Under the pieces are notes generated by a model. It saw only the letters and a list, made by a program, of their open reading frames with translations, did no database searches and had not been told where the DNA came from. From contig NZ_JAGSOJ010000001.1 in the NCBI RefSeq assembly GCF_023684385.1, positions 1,511,146 through 1,575,145 of the forward strand: a DNA stretch of 64,000 bases, written 5' to 3'. A program made the position numbers and the translations under genes. Positions 25,874-34,788 of the stretch are shown in pieces. Numbering within the stretch: the first letter of the stretch is position 1; every line of letters starts with the position of its first letter. The stretch is from Oceanirhabdus seepicola (GTDB taxonomy: Bacteria; Bacillota; Clostridia; Clostridiales; Clostridiaceae).

Positions 25874-27067
25874 TTAATTTTTCAACCCAACACTAATATA
25901 CGGTTTAAGTTGAATGTGTAAATGTTTATCTGTTAAATCTTCTAAAAAAAGTATTATAGCTTCTGTTTTGATTTCTTCACCATTTTCATCTTCATACATT
26001 TCAACTATGTATTCAATATTACCTACCAAACTTTGATTGATACTAATTAAGTCTCTACCTTCTTTAAACCAACTTAGAGAAAACACATTATTATCATCAT
26101 AATCTAATATTAATTTATTAGATAAATCTATTGTATTCCACTTAGTTATATGTGTTGTGTCAACTACTAACTCCTTTTCTTTCTCCTCCAACAAATAATG
26201 ATAGAATCCGTCTTCATCTATTTCACAATTCTTTTTAAATAGCTTTGTAAAAAATTCATTCAAGTTACCAAACACTCTTATTTCAAAATCTCTCATAGTT
26301 TCAAGTCTTCCTCGATATTCAACTTTTCCACTTTCAATTAACTTTCTAACTCTATAATCAATATAAGTATCACCAACAAGTTGATGTGATTTTCCCATAG
26401 TCATTCCAATAACTCTGGCAGCTTTTTTAAAATTAAAGGTACAGTTTGATAAGATATCATAATCATAATAACTTTCATCTACCCCTATTATTTTATTTTC
26501 CTTTAGAATTCTCAAATTTTCTTTTGATATTCTAAGAACTTCCCAATCATTTATTAAACGATTACATTTTTCCTTTTCTAATTTTTTCATTGTTGAAATT
26601 ATATGATTTATTTCTTCTGGAGCACACTCCCCCAAAGCTCTTGGTTTATATCTATTGCCATTATAATCCCCTATATATGATTGTGAAACATTCACCTCAT
26701 ATAATTCTTTATTTCTCAATAGCGCATTTAAATATCGACGCCCTACTTGATCACCAGTATTTTCACCATACCATATTACAATTTTTGAATCTGAATCAAT
26801 ATTTTTTATACTTTCATATGTATCAATAAATTCTTTCTCAATATCTTCAAAATAATCATAATTTGAAACCTGTTTTAACACCTTTTTAAACCATTTTATC
26901 CTGTTTCTACGTCCTGTATCAGTATCAATTTCATATATTGGTCCAATTGAATAATCTTCGCTGAAAGCTATTACTTGGCCCTTAAATTCATTTTTATTAC
27001 TATGAAAAAAGTATTTCATTAACCCTGCTGCAGAATCTCCAAAAACGATATGTACAAATTTACCCAC
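25874..27067 (-). CDS. DUF1835 (and DUF3658) domain-containing protein
   Basis: A 397-aa cytoplasmic protein. The N-terminal ~115 residues match DUF1835 (VHIVFGDSAAGLMKYFF, then IGPIYEIDTDTGRRNR and WYGENTGDQ), which usually contains a conserved Asp/Gly pocket. Residues ~165-265 resemble the DUF3658 partner domain, and the C-terminal ~110 residues are unassigned. No function is established for either domain. GAGGTGGG precedes the ATG. The neighbours (transposase remnant, MFS transporter) give no functional hint. Confidence 0.8.
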   Translation of the reverse strand: MGKFVHIVFGDSAAGLMKYFFHSNKNEFKGQVIAFSEDYSIGPIYEIDTDTGRRNRIKWFKKVLKQVSNYDYFEDIEKEFIDTYESIKNIDSDSKIVIWYGENTGDQVGRRYLNALLRNKELYEVNVSQSYIGDYNGNRYKPRALGECAPEEINHIISTMKKLEKEKCNRLINDWEVLRISKENLRILKENKIIGVDESYYDYDILSNCTFNFKKAARVIGMTMGKSHQLVGDTYIDYRVRKLIESGKVEYRGRLETMRDFEIRVFGNLNEFFTKLFKKNCEIDEDGFYHYLLEEKEKELVVDTTHITKWNTIDLSNKLILDYDDNNVFSLSWFKEGRDLISINQSLVGNIEYIVEMYEDENGEEIKTEAIILFLEDLTDKHLHIQLKPYISVGLKN

Positions 27068-27150
27068 CTCTTATTTCTCCTTTCAAATTCATAACATATT
27101 TTGATTTAGTTCTATTCTATATTATAGTCTGAAAAGTTATAAAATAAAAA

Positions 27151-27183
27151 TCCTCTTCTCCTTCATTTTCAAGGAAAAGAGGA
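27151..27183 (-). terminator. Intrinsic terminator of the MFS gene
   Basis: A 13-bp stem with one mismatch (27151-27163 with 27171-27183); on the minus strand it is followed by TTTTTATTTT. Confidence 0.82.
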
Positions 27184-27239
27184 GTACTCTCATAGCTTAC
27201 ATGAAGCGACTCAATTCTTTCTGTAAATCTCCCTCAGAA

Positions 27240-28433
27240 TTAAACTATTTTATTCATACTTTTGTCGTTAACACCCTCTAAATCCTTTTTCCTATTTACC
27301 CTAAACAAAGTTCCTATCAATATACAACACACTATTAATATTGCCCCCTGTATATAAAATACCATATCACTGCTTACATATTGATAAATAGCTGTTCCTG
27401 CTAAAGGTCCTATAATTCCCCCTATTCCAGCAGCAAAACTATATAATCCATAAGCCTTACCCCTTTGATTTTCGCCTGTCATTTCACTTACAAGTGCTTT
27501 CTGTGCAGGACCACTTAACATTCCACCAATGCATGTAACAGTATATATTATCATGAATGCATTAAAACTTTTAAATACAGGTATAATTAATGTAAAAACT
27601 GCATCTATCATGATTCCAACAATCATAAGTTTATATTTCCCATGCTTATCTGTAAACTTTGCTAGTCTTGAAGGTAACATAGTCGATAATATAGCTGCTG
27701 GTATAAATAAATAACTTATTTGTGTAATACTTTTTGTAATATTATCTCTTATATATAACAAGAATATTGGTGCTAGAAGACTTGTAACAGTTGAAAGAAT
27801 CATTGTTATTACTAAAAATTTAATAAATCTCCCATTTATCATTACAGAGTTATTTTCACTTTCACCAGAACAATCATTAATTGTCTCTCTACAATTTTTA
27901 ATTCCTGTATACAATGCCAATATAGCTACTATAAAATAAATTCCAAAAACATATATAAATTTATCATCACCTTGATATGAAAATATAATTGCAAATCCAA
28001 TAATTGATCCAATAATTGAACCTTTGCTTGAATTCTGTCCTACAACTGCAAAATTATAAGCTCTATCAGAATTTTCACTTACATCAGATATCATTGTATT
28101 AATACTTATCCATAAAAATGCTGAAGCAATACTTTGGACTACTCTCGCTGCTAGAATATAGTTATAACTATTTCCTACTAAAAATAATCCACTTACAATC
28201 ATATAACAGAAAAGTCCAATTATAAAACAACATTTTCTACCTTTAGTATCAATTAACTTACCAACCAAAGGTCTTATCAATATACTGCACAGTGAAAATA
28301 CTGAATACAATAATCCAACTTCAATAACACTTGATCCCATACTAGCTGCATATATAGGTAATATAAATCCAATAAATGCTAATGGAAAGGAAATATAATA
28401 TACTGCCTTATTAATACCTAATGATTTTTTCAT
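27240..28433 (-). CDS. MFS transporter
   Basis: A 397-aa major facilitator with 12 predicted helices. The loop 2-3 motif is RPLVGKLIDTKGRKCCF and the equivalent in the second half is SRLAKFTDKHGKYKLM. GGGAATT before the ATG is a modest RBS. It lies downstream of a two-component system on the same strand, 311 bases away and after a terminator, so any regulation by that system would be through a separate promoter. It is probably a drug/H+ antiporter; the substrate is unknown. Confidence 0.88.
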   Translation of the reverse strand: MKKSLGINKAVYYISFPLAFIGFILPIYAASMGSSVIEVGLLYSVFSLCSILIRPLVGKLIDTKGRKCCFIIGLFCYMIVSGLFLVGNSYNYILAARVVQSIASAFLWISINTMISDVSENSDRAYNFAVVGQNSSKGSIIGSIIGFAIIFSYQGDDKFIYVFGIYFIVAILALYTGIKNCRETINDCSGESENNSVMINGRFIKFLVITMILSTVTSLLAPIFLLYIRDNITKSITQISYLFIPAAILSTMLPSRLAKFTDKHGKYKLMIVGIMIDAVFTLIIPVFKSFNAFMIIYTVTCIGGMLSGPAQKALVSEMTGENQRGKAYGLYSFAAGIGGIIGPLAGTAIYQYVSSDMVFYIQGAILIVCCILIGTLFRVNRKKDLEGVNDKSMNKIV

Positions 28434-28744
28434 ACAATTCCCACTACCAAAAGTTAATTGTTCACAATCCTAAATATTTTGGTAATGGAACTCACCTCAC
28501 TTTCATTATTTTATATATCTCAGTCTAAAAATTTACTTATTTGAAAAATTCAAAAATAAAATTTGGATTCAAAAATTTCTTTGGTTAAAATCACATCTAA
28601 TCTATTTGAATAAGTTCGATTCTGAGCTTAAATCTCTATAACTCCTTATAAGTTAATAATACATCACATCCCTAATTATTCCATCTAACAAAAGTAATGT
28701 TTTTAGGCATAAAAAAGAAGGTATCTTTACCTTCATGCATGACT
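28434..28744. other. Intergenic region
   Basis: 311 AT-rich bases between the MFS start and the response-regulator stop. The only recognised element is the terminator at 28717-28734. Confidence 0.5.
28717..28734 (-). terminator. Intrinsic terminator of the response-regulator gene
   Basis: GAAGGTA (28717-28723) pairs with TACCTTC (28728-28734); a run of Ts follows on the minus strand. Confidence 0.78.
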
Positions 28745-29434
28745 TTAGTCATATTGTTTTATATACAAAGCTAACTGTGTTCTATCTCTCACTTCTAGTT
28801 TACCAAGAATTTTAGTAAGATGATTTTTCACTGTACCTTCTGTTATATAAAGTATTTTGCTTATTTCTTTATTACTTTTCCCATCTGCAACCAGTTTTGC
28901 TATTTGATTTTCTCTAGCTGTAAGTGCTTCATATCTGCCTTTTATTACATTTCCATCTTTTTCTGCATCATTACTATTCTGAGTATCTACGCTTTCATGG
29001 GAACTCATCATAGTGTTAAAAGCCTTAACAACCTTAGATGCAATTTCAGGCTGAAGAAGAACATTTCCAGAATAAACTGTTTTAATACCATTTATTATTT
29101 CATCTGATTTAACATCTTTTAAAATATATCCATCGGCACCATTTTTTAAAGCATCAAATATATATTCTTCCTCTTTAAAGGTAGTGAGAATAAGAATTTT
29201 TATATTATTATATTTTTCCTTTATAAATTTAGAAGTTTCTACTCCGTCCATAATAGGCATTCTAATATCTAAGAGAACTACATCAACATTATCACTATTA
29301 ATCTCAAGAAATTCTAAAGCTTCCTGCCCATTTGAAGCCTCACCACAAACATTGATATCATCACATAAACTAAGAGTCATATTGAGACCTTCTCGTATTA
29401 TTGAATGATCATCCACGATCATAACATTTATCAT
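28745..29434 (-). CDS. Response regulator, NarL/LuxR family
   Basis: A 229-aa response regulator. The receiver domain has the acidic pair in MIVDDHS, phospho-Asp in VVLLDIRMPIMDG, Thr in ILTTFKEEEY and Lys in YILKDVK. The LuxR HTH is at ~165-225 (LTARENQIAKLVADGKSNKE). It starts 26 bases after the sensor kinase stop, so the two are an operon. AAAGGAAG precedes the ATG. The target is not evident; the nearby MFS gene is a candidate. Confidence 0.93.
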   Translation of the reverse strand: MINVMIVDDHSIIREGLNMTLSLCDDINVCGEASNGQEALEFLEINSDNVDVVLLDIRMPIMDGVETSKFIKEKYNNIKILILTTFKEEEYIFDALKNGADGYILKDVKSDEIINGIKTVYSGNVLLQPEIASKVVKAFNTMMSSHESVDTQNSNDAEKDGNVIKGRYEALTARENQIAKLVADGKSNKEISKILYITEGTVKNHLTKILGKLEVRDRTQLALYIKQYD

Positions 29435-29460
29435 CGTAACACTTCCTTTTCAAATAATTT

Positions 29461-30636
29461 TTACGCAGGTATACTTACCTCTACTACAAACCCTCTATCT
29501 ATATTTCCATAAAAATCAATTTCACCTGATACTGCGTCAATTCTATCCTTCATGCCCTTAAGTCCATTACCAGATACAATGTTTTTACATCCCTTTCCAT
29601 TATCCTTAATATTTAATTTTATATCCTTATCTGTTTTTTCTAAATTAATAAAGAAATGAGATGCTTGTCCGTGTTTAATTCCATTAGTTATAGCTTCTTT
29701 TATAGTTATATATATTATATTTTTAATATTTAGTTCAATATTCTCGATACTATCATCAGCAATATTATAATCAAATTTTATTCCTTGGGAAATAGTTAAC
29801 TTTTCTATAAGGTTCTCTATGGAATAAATTAATCCCTTTGAAATTTCATTATCCTTCAGTGCATATATTGCTTTTCTAACATCTTTCATACTACTTCTTG
29901 CTATATCCTGTGATTTAATTACTACCTCTTTAGCTTTTTCTGGTTTGCTATCTATAATCTTTTCTAAAAAATCAAGGTGCATTATAAGTGCAGTTAAGGA
30001 ATGTCCTAGAGAATCATGAATCTCTTGAGCTACTCTATTTCTCTCATTTTTTATAGTAAGTTCTTCTACTTTTAAAGAATATTCCTTGAGCTTCTCATTA
30101 GCTTCTTTTAATTCATTATTTAGCTTTTTAACTCTTGATTTTTCTCTATTATTAAATTTAAAACTCATAAATGAAAAAATATTTACTAAGTAAATCAAAA
30201 AATAGACTACATAATTGATTAAATTCTCTCTCCAATACTGGGGTGAAAAAATATTATGAAATAAACCCCAATAAATACAAAGCATAAAGGCATATATAGT
30301 AAAATGAATAATAAAAAATATACGACTCATCCTTCCTTCCATAAAAACAATTATTTCATATAAAAGAAAAAACGAATATACAAGAGTATTTCCTCCAGCC
30401 TTATACATCAATAAAGAACATATACCTAAAGATATTGACAATGAAATTGCAAATTTTTTATTATTGTTAAACCAACGATCATATCTTAAATTATCATTTA
30501 AGATTGCAATTAAAAAAATACCTCCATATAAAATTGCTGTTGATGGAGTATTGTAATCTTTTAAAATTATATTCAAAAAAATAAATATCATTATTCCATT
30601 TCTAAAATAATCATTATATTTTATAAATTTATTCAT
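29461..30636 (-). CDS. Sensor histidine kinase (HisKA_3 type)
   Basis: A 391-aa membrane kinase from ATG 30636, which has GGAG nine bases upstream; the ATG at 30651 lacks an RBS. About six hydrophobic helices fill the first ~160 residues, then a coiled coil. The phospho-acceptor box is RVAQEIHDSLGHSLTALIMH and the ATPase motifs are EAITNGIKHG and DNGKGCK. It is partnered with the response regulator downstream. The large number of membrane helices suggests sensing within or at the membrane. Confidence 0.92.
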   Translation of the reverse strand: MNKFIKYNDYFRNGIMIFIFLNIILKDYNTPSTAILYGGIFLIAILNDNLRYDRWFNNNKKFAISLSISLGICSLLMYKAGGNTLVYSFFLLYEIIVFMEGRMSRIFFIIHFTIYAFMLCIYWGLFHNIFSPQYWRENLINYVVYFLIYLVNIFSFMSFKFNNREKSRVKKLNNELKEANEKLKEYSLKVEELTIKNERNRVAQEIHDSLGHSLTALIMHLDFLEKIIDSKPEKAKEVVIKSQDIARSSMKDVRKAIYALKDNEISKGLIYSIENLIEKLTISQGIKFDYNIADDSIENIELNIKNIIYITIKEAITNGIKHGQASHFFINLEKTDKDIKLNIKDNGKGCKNIVSGNGLKGMKDRIDAVSGEIDFYGNIDRGFVVEVSIPA

Positions 30637-30651
30637 TGACTTCAGCTCCAT

Positions 30652-30872
30652 TATGTTATTTAATCCAAGTTAGCCTAGAACTTAACCATATATTTACATA
30701 TATGTATTGTACTATGATTTCCCCATAATATCAATAATACTATAAATTGGTAAAAATAAAAAAGGCGCTTCGCGCTTCGCTAGGGAACCCTATGGTTCCC
30801 CTCGACGCAACTATCGTTGCTGAGCCCCCTCCTTAAACCGGCTGGGGAAACACTTCCCCTACAACCCCTTCA
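30652..30872. repeat. GC-rich cluster of four tandem hairpins
   Basis: In otherwise AT-rich DNA, 30764-30866 is GC-rich and holds four short perfect hairpins: GCGC at 30765-30775, GGGAACC at 30783-30800, GCAAC at 30807-30820 and GGGGAA at 30844-30859. A diverged copy of the second half lies at 34653-34712. No ORF is seen; it could be a dispersed repeat or structured RNA. The stretch 30652-30763 is plain AT-rich promoter-side sequence for the kinase gene. Confidence 0.6.
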
Positions 30873-30973
30873 TTTTTTTACTCTATAAAAAATCACTTTC
30901 ATTGGAATAGTTGTTCAAATCAATAACTTATCCACAGATTCATGAATTTATAATTTCCTATAGAGTAAAAAAA
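30873..30973. mobile_element. MITE-like element with 15-bp inverted ends and a DnaA box, copy A
   Basis: A 101-bp element bounded by perfect 15-bp inverted repeats (TTTTTTTACTCTATA at 30873-30887 and its complement at 30959-30973). It includes TTATCCACA (30928-30936), the DnaA-box consensus. Its right 54 bp recur at 46373-46426 with four differences. It abuts the terminator of the GH3 gene. Confidence 0.7.
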
Positions 30974-30990
30974 GGCGCGTTTCTCGCGCC
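30974..30990 (-). terminator. Intrinsic terminator of the GH3 gene
   Basis: GGCGCG pairs with CGCGCC around a 5-nt loop; on the minus strand a TTTTTTT tract follows, supplied by the end of the adjacent repeat element. Confidence 0.88.
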
Positions 30991-30997
30991 CTAAAAG

Positions 30998-31029
30998 AAA
31001 TGTCACTCATTCTCCCTTATCAATTTGCC
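30998..31029. repeat. 3'-UTR repeat, copy 1 (AAATGTCAYTCATTCTCC family)
   Basis: It shares the AAATGTCA-TCATTCTCC and TTATCAATT blocks with 50479-50525 and partly with 54505-54539. All three lie just after stop codons of minus-strand genes. Confidence 0.45.
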
Positions 31030-31052
31030 TTACCCTTGCCCCAGATTTAAAA

Positions 31053-33305
31053 CTAATCGTTTAATTGCATCAATAAACCTTGTATCATTTCATCTGTAAA
31101 TGCACCACCACTTAATGCAGCAAGACCTCTTAGGGTAATGTTTTCCATCATATTTTCCATCATATTACCCATAGAATCATCTTGTGATAAATCCATTTCT
31201 CCAATAAATCCTTGAATCATTTGCTGCGCTATAGCAGAACCTACCGGATGCTCCATAATCGCTCCCATTGTAGAATTTACTGTAAAGATTTTTTTAATTT
31301 CTACTGTAGAATTAACTTTAACTGTTATACTTAAAGGTAATTCTGAAGATGATCCACCTACTAAAATTTCAAATTCTCCAGTTTCTACATACCAGTCTTT
31401 AATATCTACATTATAATAAGCAAAAGCACGTTTACTTATTATAAATTCAACTTCTTTTTCTTCCCCTGGTTGAAGTTCAACCTTAGTAAATTCTTTTAAT
31501 TCTTTTTCTGGTCTTATTACACATGCCTCAATGTCTCTAACATATAATTGTATAATTTCTTTACCTACAGTATCTCCAACGTTTTTAACTTTTACAGTAA
31601 CTTTAACTTCTTCAGTATCTTCAAATTCTTCTTTATCTACTTTAATATCTGTATACTTAAATGTTGTATAGCTAAGTCCATATCCAAATGGGAATAATGG
31701 TTCTATATCTTTAGCATCATAATATCTATAACCTACAAATAATCCTTCATGATATTCTACTTTATCTTCTTTTCCAGGGAAATTAATTGCAGATGGATTA
31801 TGTCGTAATTTTACTGGGAAAGTTTCAGCTAATTTACCAGATGGATTAACTTTACCATACAAAATATCAGCTATTGCACCGCCTCCAGCTTGACCACCTA
31901 AGTACCCTTCTAATACCGCTTTTATGTTATCTAACCATGAAATTTCAATTGGAGAGCCATTAGATAATACTACAACTACATTTTTATTAGCTTTATTTAA
32001 TGTTTCAATTAGATGAATTTGATTTGCCGGCATATCCATATGCTCTCTATCATATCCTTCTGACTCGTATCTATCTGGTAAACCTGCGAATACTACAACC
32101 ACATCATTTTCTAATGCTAATTTAACAGCTTCAACTTCTAAATCAGCATTAGGTGCATCTTCATCTAAAACATACCCTAAAGCAAATGCCACATCAGCTT
32201 CTTTTTTTATTTCTTCTAATGCATTATTTAAAAATGTAGGATTAATATGTGAACTTCCCCCACCTTGATATCTTGCTTTTTGTGCTAATTCTCCCACAAC
32301 CATAACTTTTTGATTTTTATTTAATGGAAGTATCTTCTCCTCATTTTTAAGTAATACCATACATTCAGATGCAACTTTTCTAGCTAAATCATTATGAGCT
32401 TCTTTATCAAATGTTGCAGTTTCATCGGCATTTTCTATACTTCTAGATACTAACCTTAATACTCTTGTAACTACTTTATCAAGATCTTGCTCATCTAATT
32501 CTCCATTTTTAACAGCTTCAACAATTTTTTTATCATTGAGCCCACCATTCCCTGGCATTTCCAAATCCATACCAGCTTTAATACCTTCTACTCTATCATT
32601 TACTGCACCCCAATCTGAAACTACTAAGCCTTCAAAGCCCCAATCATCTCTTAACACTTCAGTTAATAAGTTATAATGTTCAGAACAATAAGTACCATTT
32701 AACTTATTGTAAGCACACATAACTGTCCAAGGCTTTGCTTCTTTTATAGCAGTTTCAAAACTTGCATAATAAATTTCTCTTAAAGTTCTTTCATCCACAA
32801 GTGTATCTACTGAAAATCTTTTAAATTCTTGATTATTTGCAGCAAAGTGTTTAATTGATGTACCTACACCTTGACTTTGTACACCTAAGATATGATGTTT
32901 TGCTATTTGCGATGCCAGATAAGGATCTTCAGAAAAATATTCAAAGTTCCTTCCACATAATGGCGATCTTTTGATATTAACAGCAGGTCCAAGTAAGACA
33001 GCAACATTTTCCGTATGAGCTTCCTTACCGAGCGCCACACCAACCTCTTCGATTAAATCTCTATCCCATGATGAAGCAAGTCCTACACCAGAAGGAAAAC
33101 AAGTAGCAGGTACACTTGCATTTAATCCCAAATGATCTGATTCACCGCTTTGTTTTCTAAGTCCATGTGGTCCATCAGTTACCATTATAGATGGTAACCC
33201 TAGACGTTCAACAGGTTGAGTCGTCCAAAAGTCTAATCCAGAGCATAAAGATGCTTTTTCTTCTAATGTAATTTGAGCTAAAATTTCTTGAATTTTATTT
33301 ATCAA
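31053..33305 (-). CDS. Glycoside hydrolase family 3 (beta-glucosidase-like)
   Basis: A 750-aa intracellular GH3 enzyme. The (alpha/beta)8 barrel (~1-300) has [10 protein letters not shown], the KHFAANNQE substrate motif (152-160) and the nucleophile Asp231 in [10 protein letters not shown]. The GH3 C-terminal domain (~315-540) and fibronectin type III-like domain (~575-645) follow, with a ~90-residue Met-rich helical tail. No signal peptide, so it probably cleaves imported beta-glucosides. The divergent AraC regulator at 33418 probably controls it. Confidence 0.93.
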   Translation of the reverse strand: MINKIQEILAQITLEEKASLCSGLDFWTTQPVERLGLPSIMVTDGPHGLRKQSGESDHLGLNASVPATCFPSGVGLASSWDRDLIEEVGVALGKEAHTENVAVLLGPAVNIKRSPLCGRNFEYFSEDPYLASQIAKHHILGVQSQGVGTSIKHFAANNQEFKRFSVDTLVDERTLREIYYASFETAIKEAKPWTVMCAYNKLNGTYCSEHYNLLTEVLRDDWGFEGLVVSDWGAVNDRVEGIKAGMDLEMPGNGGLNDKKIVEAVKNGELDEQDLDKVVTRVLRLVSRSIENADETATFDKEAHNDLARKVASECMVLLKNEEKILPLNKNQKVMVVGELAQKARYQGGGSSHINPTFLNNALEEIKKEADVAFALGYVLDEDAPNADLEVEAVKLALENDVVVVFAGLPDRYESEGYDREHMDMPANQIHLIETLNKANKNVVVVLSNGSPIEISWLDNIKAVLEGYLGGQAGGGAIADILYGKVNPSGKLAETFPVKLRHNPSAINFPGKEDKVEYHEGLFVGYRYYDAKDIEPLFPFGYGLSYTTFKYTDIKVDKEEFEDTEEVKVTVKVKNVGDTVGKEIIQLYVRDIEACVIRPEKELKEFTKVELQPGEEKEVEFIISKRAFAYYNVDIKDWYVETGEFEILVGGSSSELPLSITVKVNSTVEIKKIFTVNSTMGAIMEHPVGSAIAQQMIQGFIGEMDLSQDDSMGNMMENMMENITLRGLAALSGGAFTDEMIQGLLMQLND

Positions 33306-33417
33306 AAGAATTCCCCCTTGTTTACATTTTATACTTTTAATTATATACTTTTTATAAATGTAAATTTATTCTTTTTTTTGCTCTTTAATACTTTTTTACG
33401 TTTTTGGAGGTGCTATT

Positions 33418-34647
33418 ATTTTTTTTAATTCAGAAGGAAAATTATCAAAAGATCATGTTATTAATATTGCAAATACTTTTTACTATTCAACTGGACTACC
33501 TATAGCTTTTTTTGATGAAAGCATGGAAGAAGTATTTAGAATAGGAAATAGAATCGCCCAACCCATAGAGGGTTATTATAATGAATTAATAAATAAAATC
33601 ATTACTTACGCCAAGGAATTGAATATTAGGAATACTTCTAAAGAATATTTTTCTACCTATAAAGATCTATGTATTTTTAATTGTATCTATCGTAAAAAAA
33701 CTTTTTTAGGGGTCTATATCATTGGACCAATGAAGTATATTGAGACCGTTAATGCCTTTGATCTAGGTATCAATTTAAAAGAAAGTATTACCCCTATGAT
33801 TAATATTCGTAATTATTTAGATACTATTCCTATGATAAATCAAATTCAAATTAGTAGTCTTGAGAATATGTTAGATGTTTTAACAAAATCAAATATCCCC
33901 ATTAAAAACAAGTATTTAAATGATATTACATCTGACAAAAATATATCCATTCCTAATATTGAGATTCAAACATTAATAAAACATCATCCATATAATTTAG
34001 AGAAAAATATAATACATGATATTTTACTAGAAGTATCAGATAATTTCTCATATACGTCAATGGCCAATTACCTAATCCCTACATTAAATAGCAAAGATCA
34101 TTTGCGTTCTAGTAAAACAATAGCAATATGTATGATTACAATAGTTTGTAGGGGAGCAATTGATTTAGGTGTTGACGATAATATATCTTTCACATATAGT
34201 GATTATTTTATAGAGAAAGTTGAAGAGTTTACTCGTGTAGAAGATGTAAAAAGGTACATGTATCAAATTATTGTAGTTTATCAAAGACTTGTAAAGGAAG
34301 CCAGTGAAAAAAATAAATATACCATGTCCATAAAACTTATATTAGACTATATTCATGATCATATAACAGAGGATTTGAACTTAAAAGACATATCAGATAA
34401 ATTTAAGTATTCTTATTCTCATTTATCTCATATCTTTAAAAAGGAAATAGGAGAGAACTTTTCTAGCTATGTTAATAGAATAAAAGTCAAAAAATCTATA
34501 GAATTACTAAAATGCTCTAAATATTCAATTCTTGATATAGCTGTTATGTTCAATTATAGTCATCAGTATTACTATACTAAAATGTTCAAAAAATATATGG
34601 GAATGACACCAAGTGAATTTAGAAAGAAAAACATGATAAGAAAGTAA
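33418..34647 (+). CDS. AraC family regulator with PocR-type sensor domain; apparent ATT start
   Basis: AraC-type activator. The sensor part (~1-190) resembles the PocR ligand-binding domain (GKLSKDHVINIANTFYYSTG, then LCIFNCIYRKKTFLGVYIIG). The C-terminal two-HTH AraC domain (~305-405) ends AVMFNYSHQYYYTKMFKKYM and GMTPSEFRKK. The only ATG in a plausible place, 33523, would cut away the start of the sensor domain and has no RBS. GGAGG at 33406-33410 instead points to ATT at 33418, giving 409 aa. Either a rare ATT start or a start-codon mutation. Divergent from GH3, its likely target. Confidence 0.85.
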   Translation: MFFNSEGKLSKDHVINIANTFYYSTGLPIAFFDESMEEVFRIGNRIAQPIEGYYNELINKIITYAKELNIRNTSKEYFSTYKDLCIFNCIYRKKTFLGVYIIGPMKYIETVNAFDLGINLKESITPMINIRNYLDTIPMINQIQISSLENMLDVLTKSNIPIKNKYLNDITSDKNISIPNIEIQTLIKHHPYNLEKNIIHDILLEVSDNFSYTSMANYLIPTLNSKDHLRSSKTIAICMITIVCRGAIDLGVDDNISFTYSDYFIEKVEEFTRVEDVKRYMYQIIVVYQRLVKEASEKNKYTMSIKLILDYIHDHITEDLNLKDISDKFKYSYSHLSHIFKKEIGENFSSYVNRIKVKKSIELLKCSKYSILDIAVMFNYSHQYYYTKMFKKYMGMTPSEFRKKNMIRK

Positions 34648-34652
34648 TAACA

Positions 34653-34712
34653 GCAACTACTATTGCTGAGCCCCCTTAAATCGACAAGAGATATACTTTC
34701 CCTCCTCCACAC
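34653..34712. repeat. Diverged copy of the GC-rich hairpin repeat
   Basis: It matches 30807-30866 in GCAACTA-TTGCTGAGCCCCC and the following TTAAAYCG block, with later divergence. It sits directly after the AraC stop and lacks the first two hairpins. Confidence 0.55.
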
Positions 34713-34788
34713 TGCTATATTAATAGATATGTTCTTTAATATATTAGATACGCATATTATGTAATAAGCAGAAAGGAGGTATGTTTTT

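Noticed and set aside
34713..34788. T-box leader upstream of ilvB
   Set aside because: No GGGTGGNACCGCG-type T-box sequence or specifier stem could be found in the ~140-bp gap; only the diverged hairpin repeat is present.
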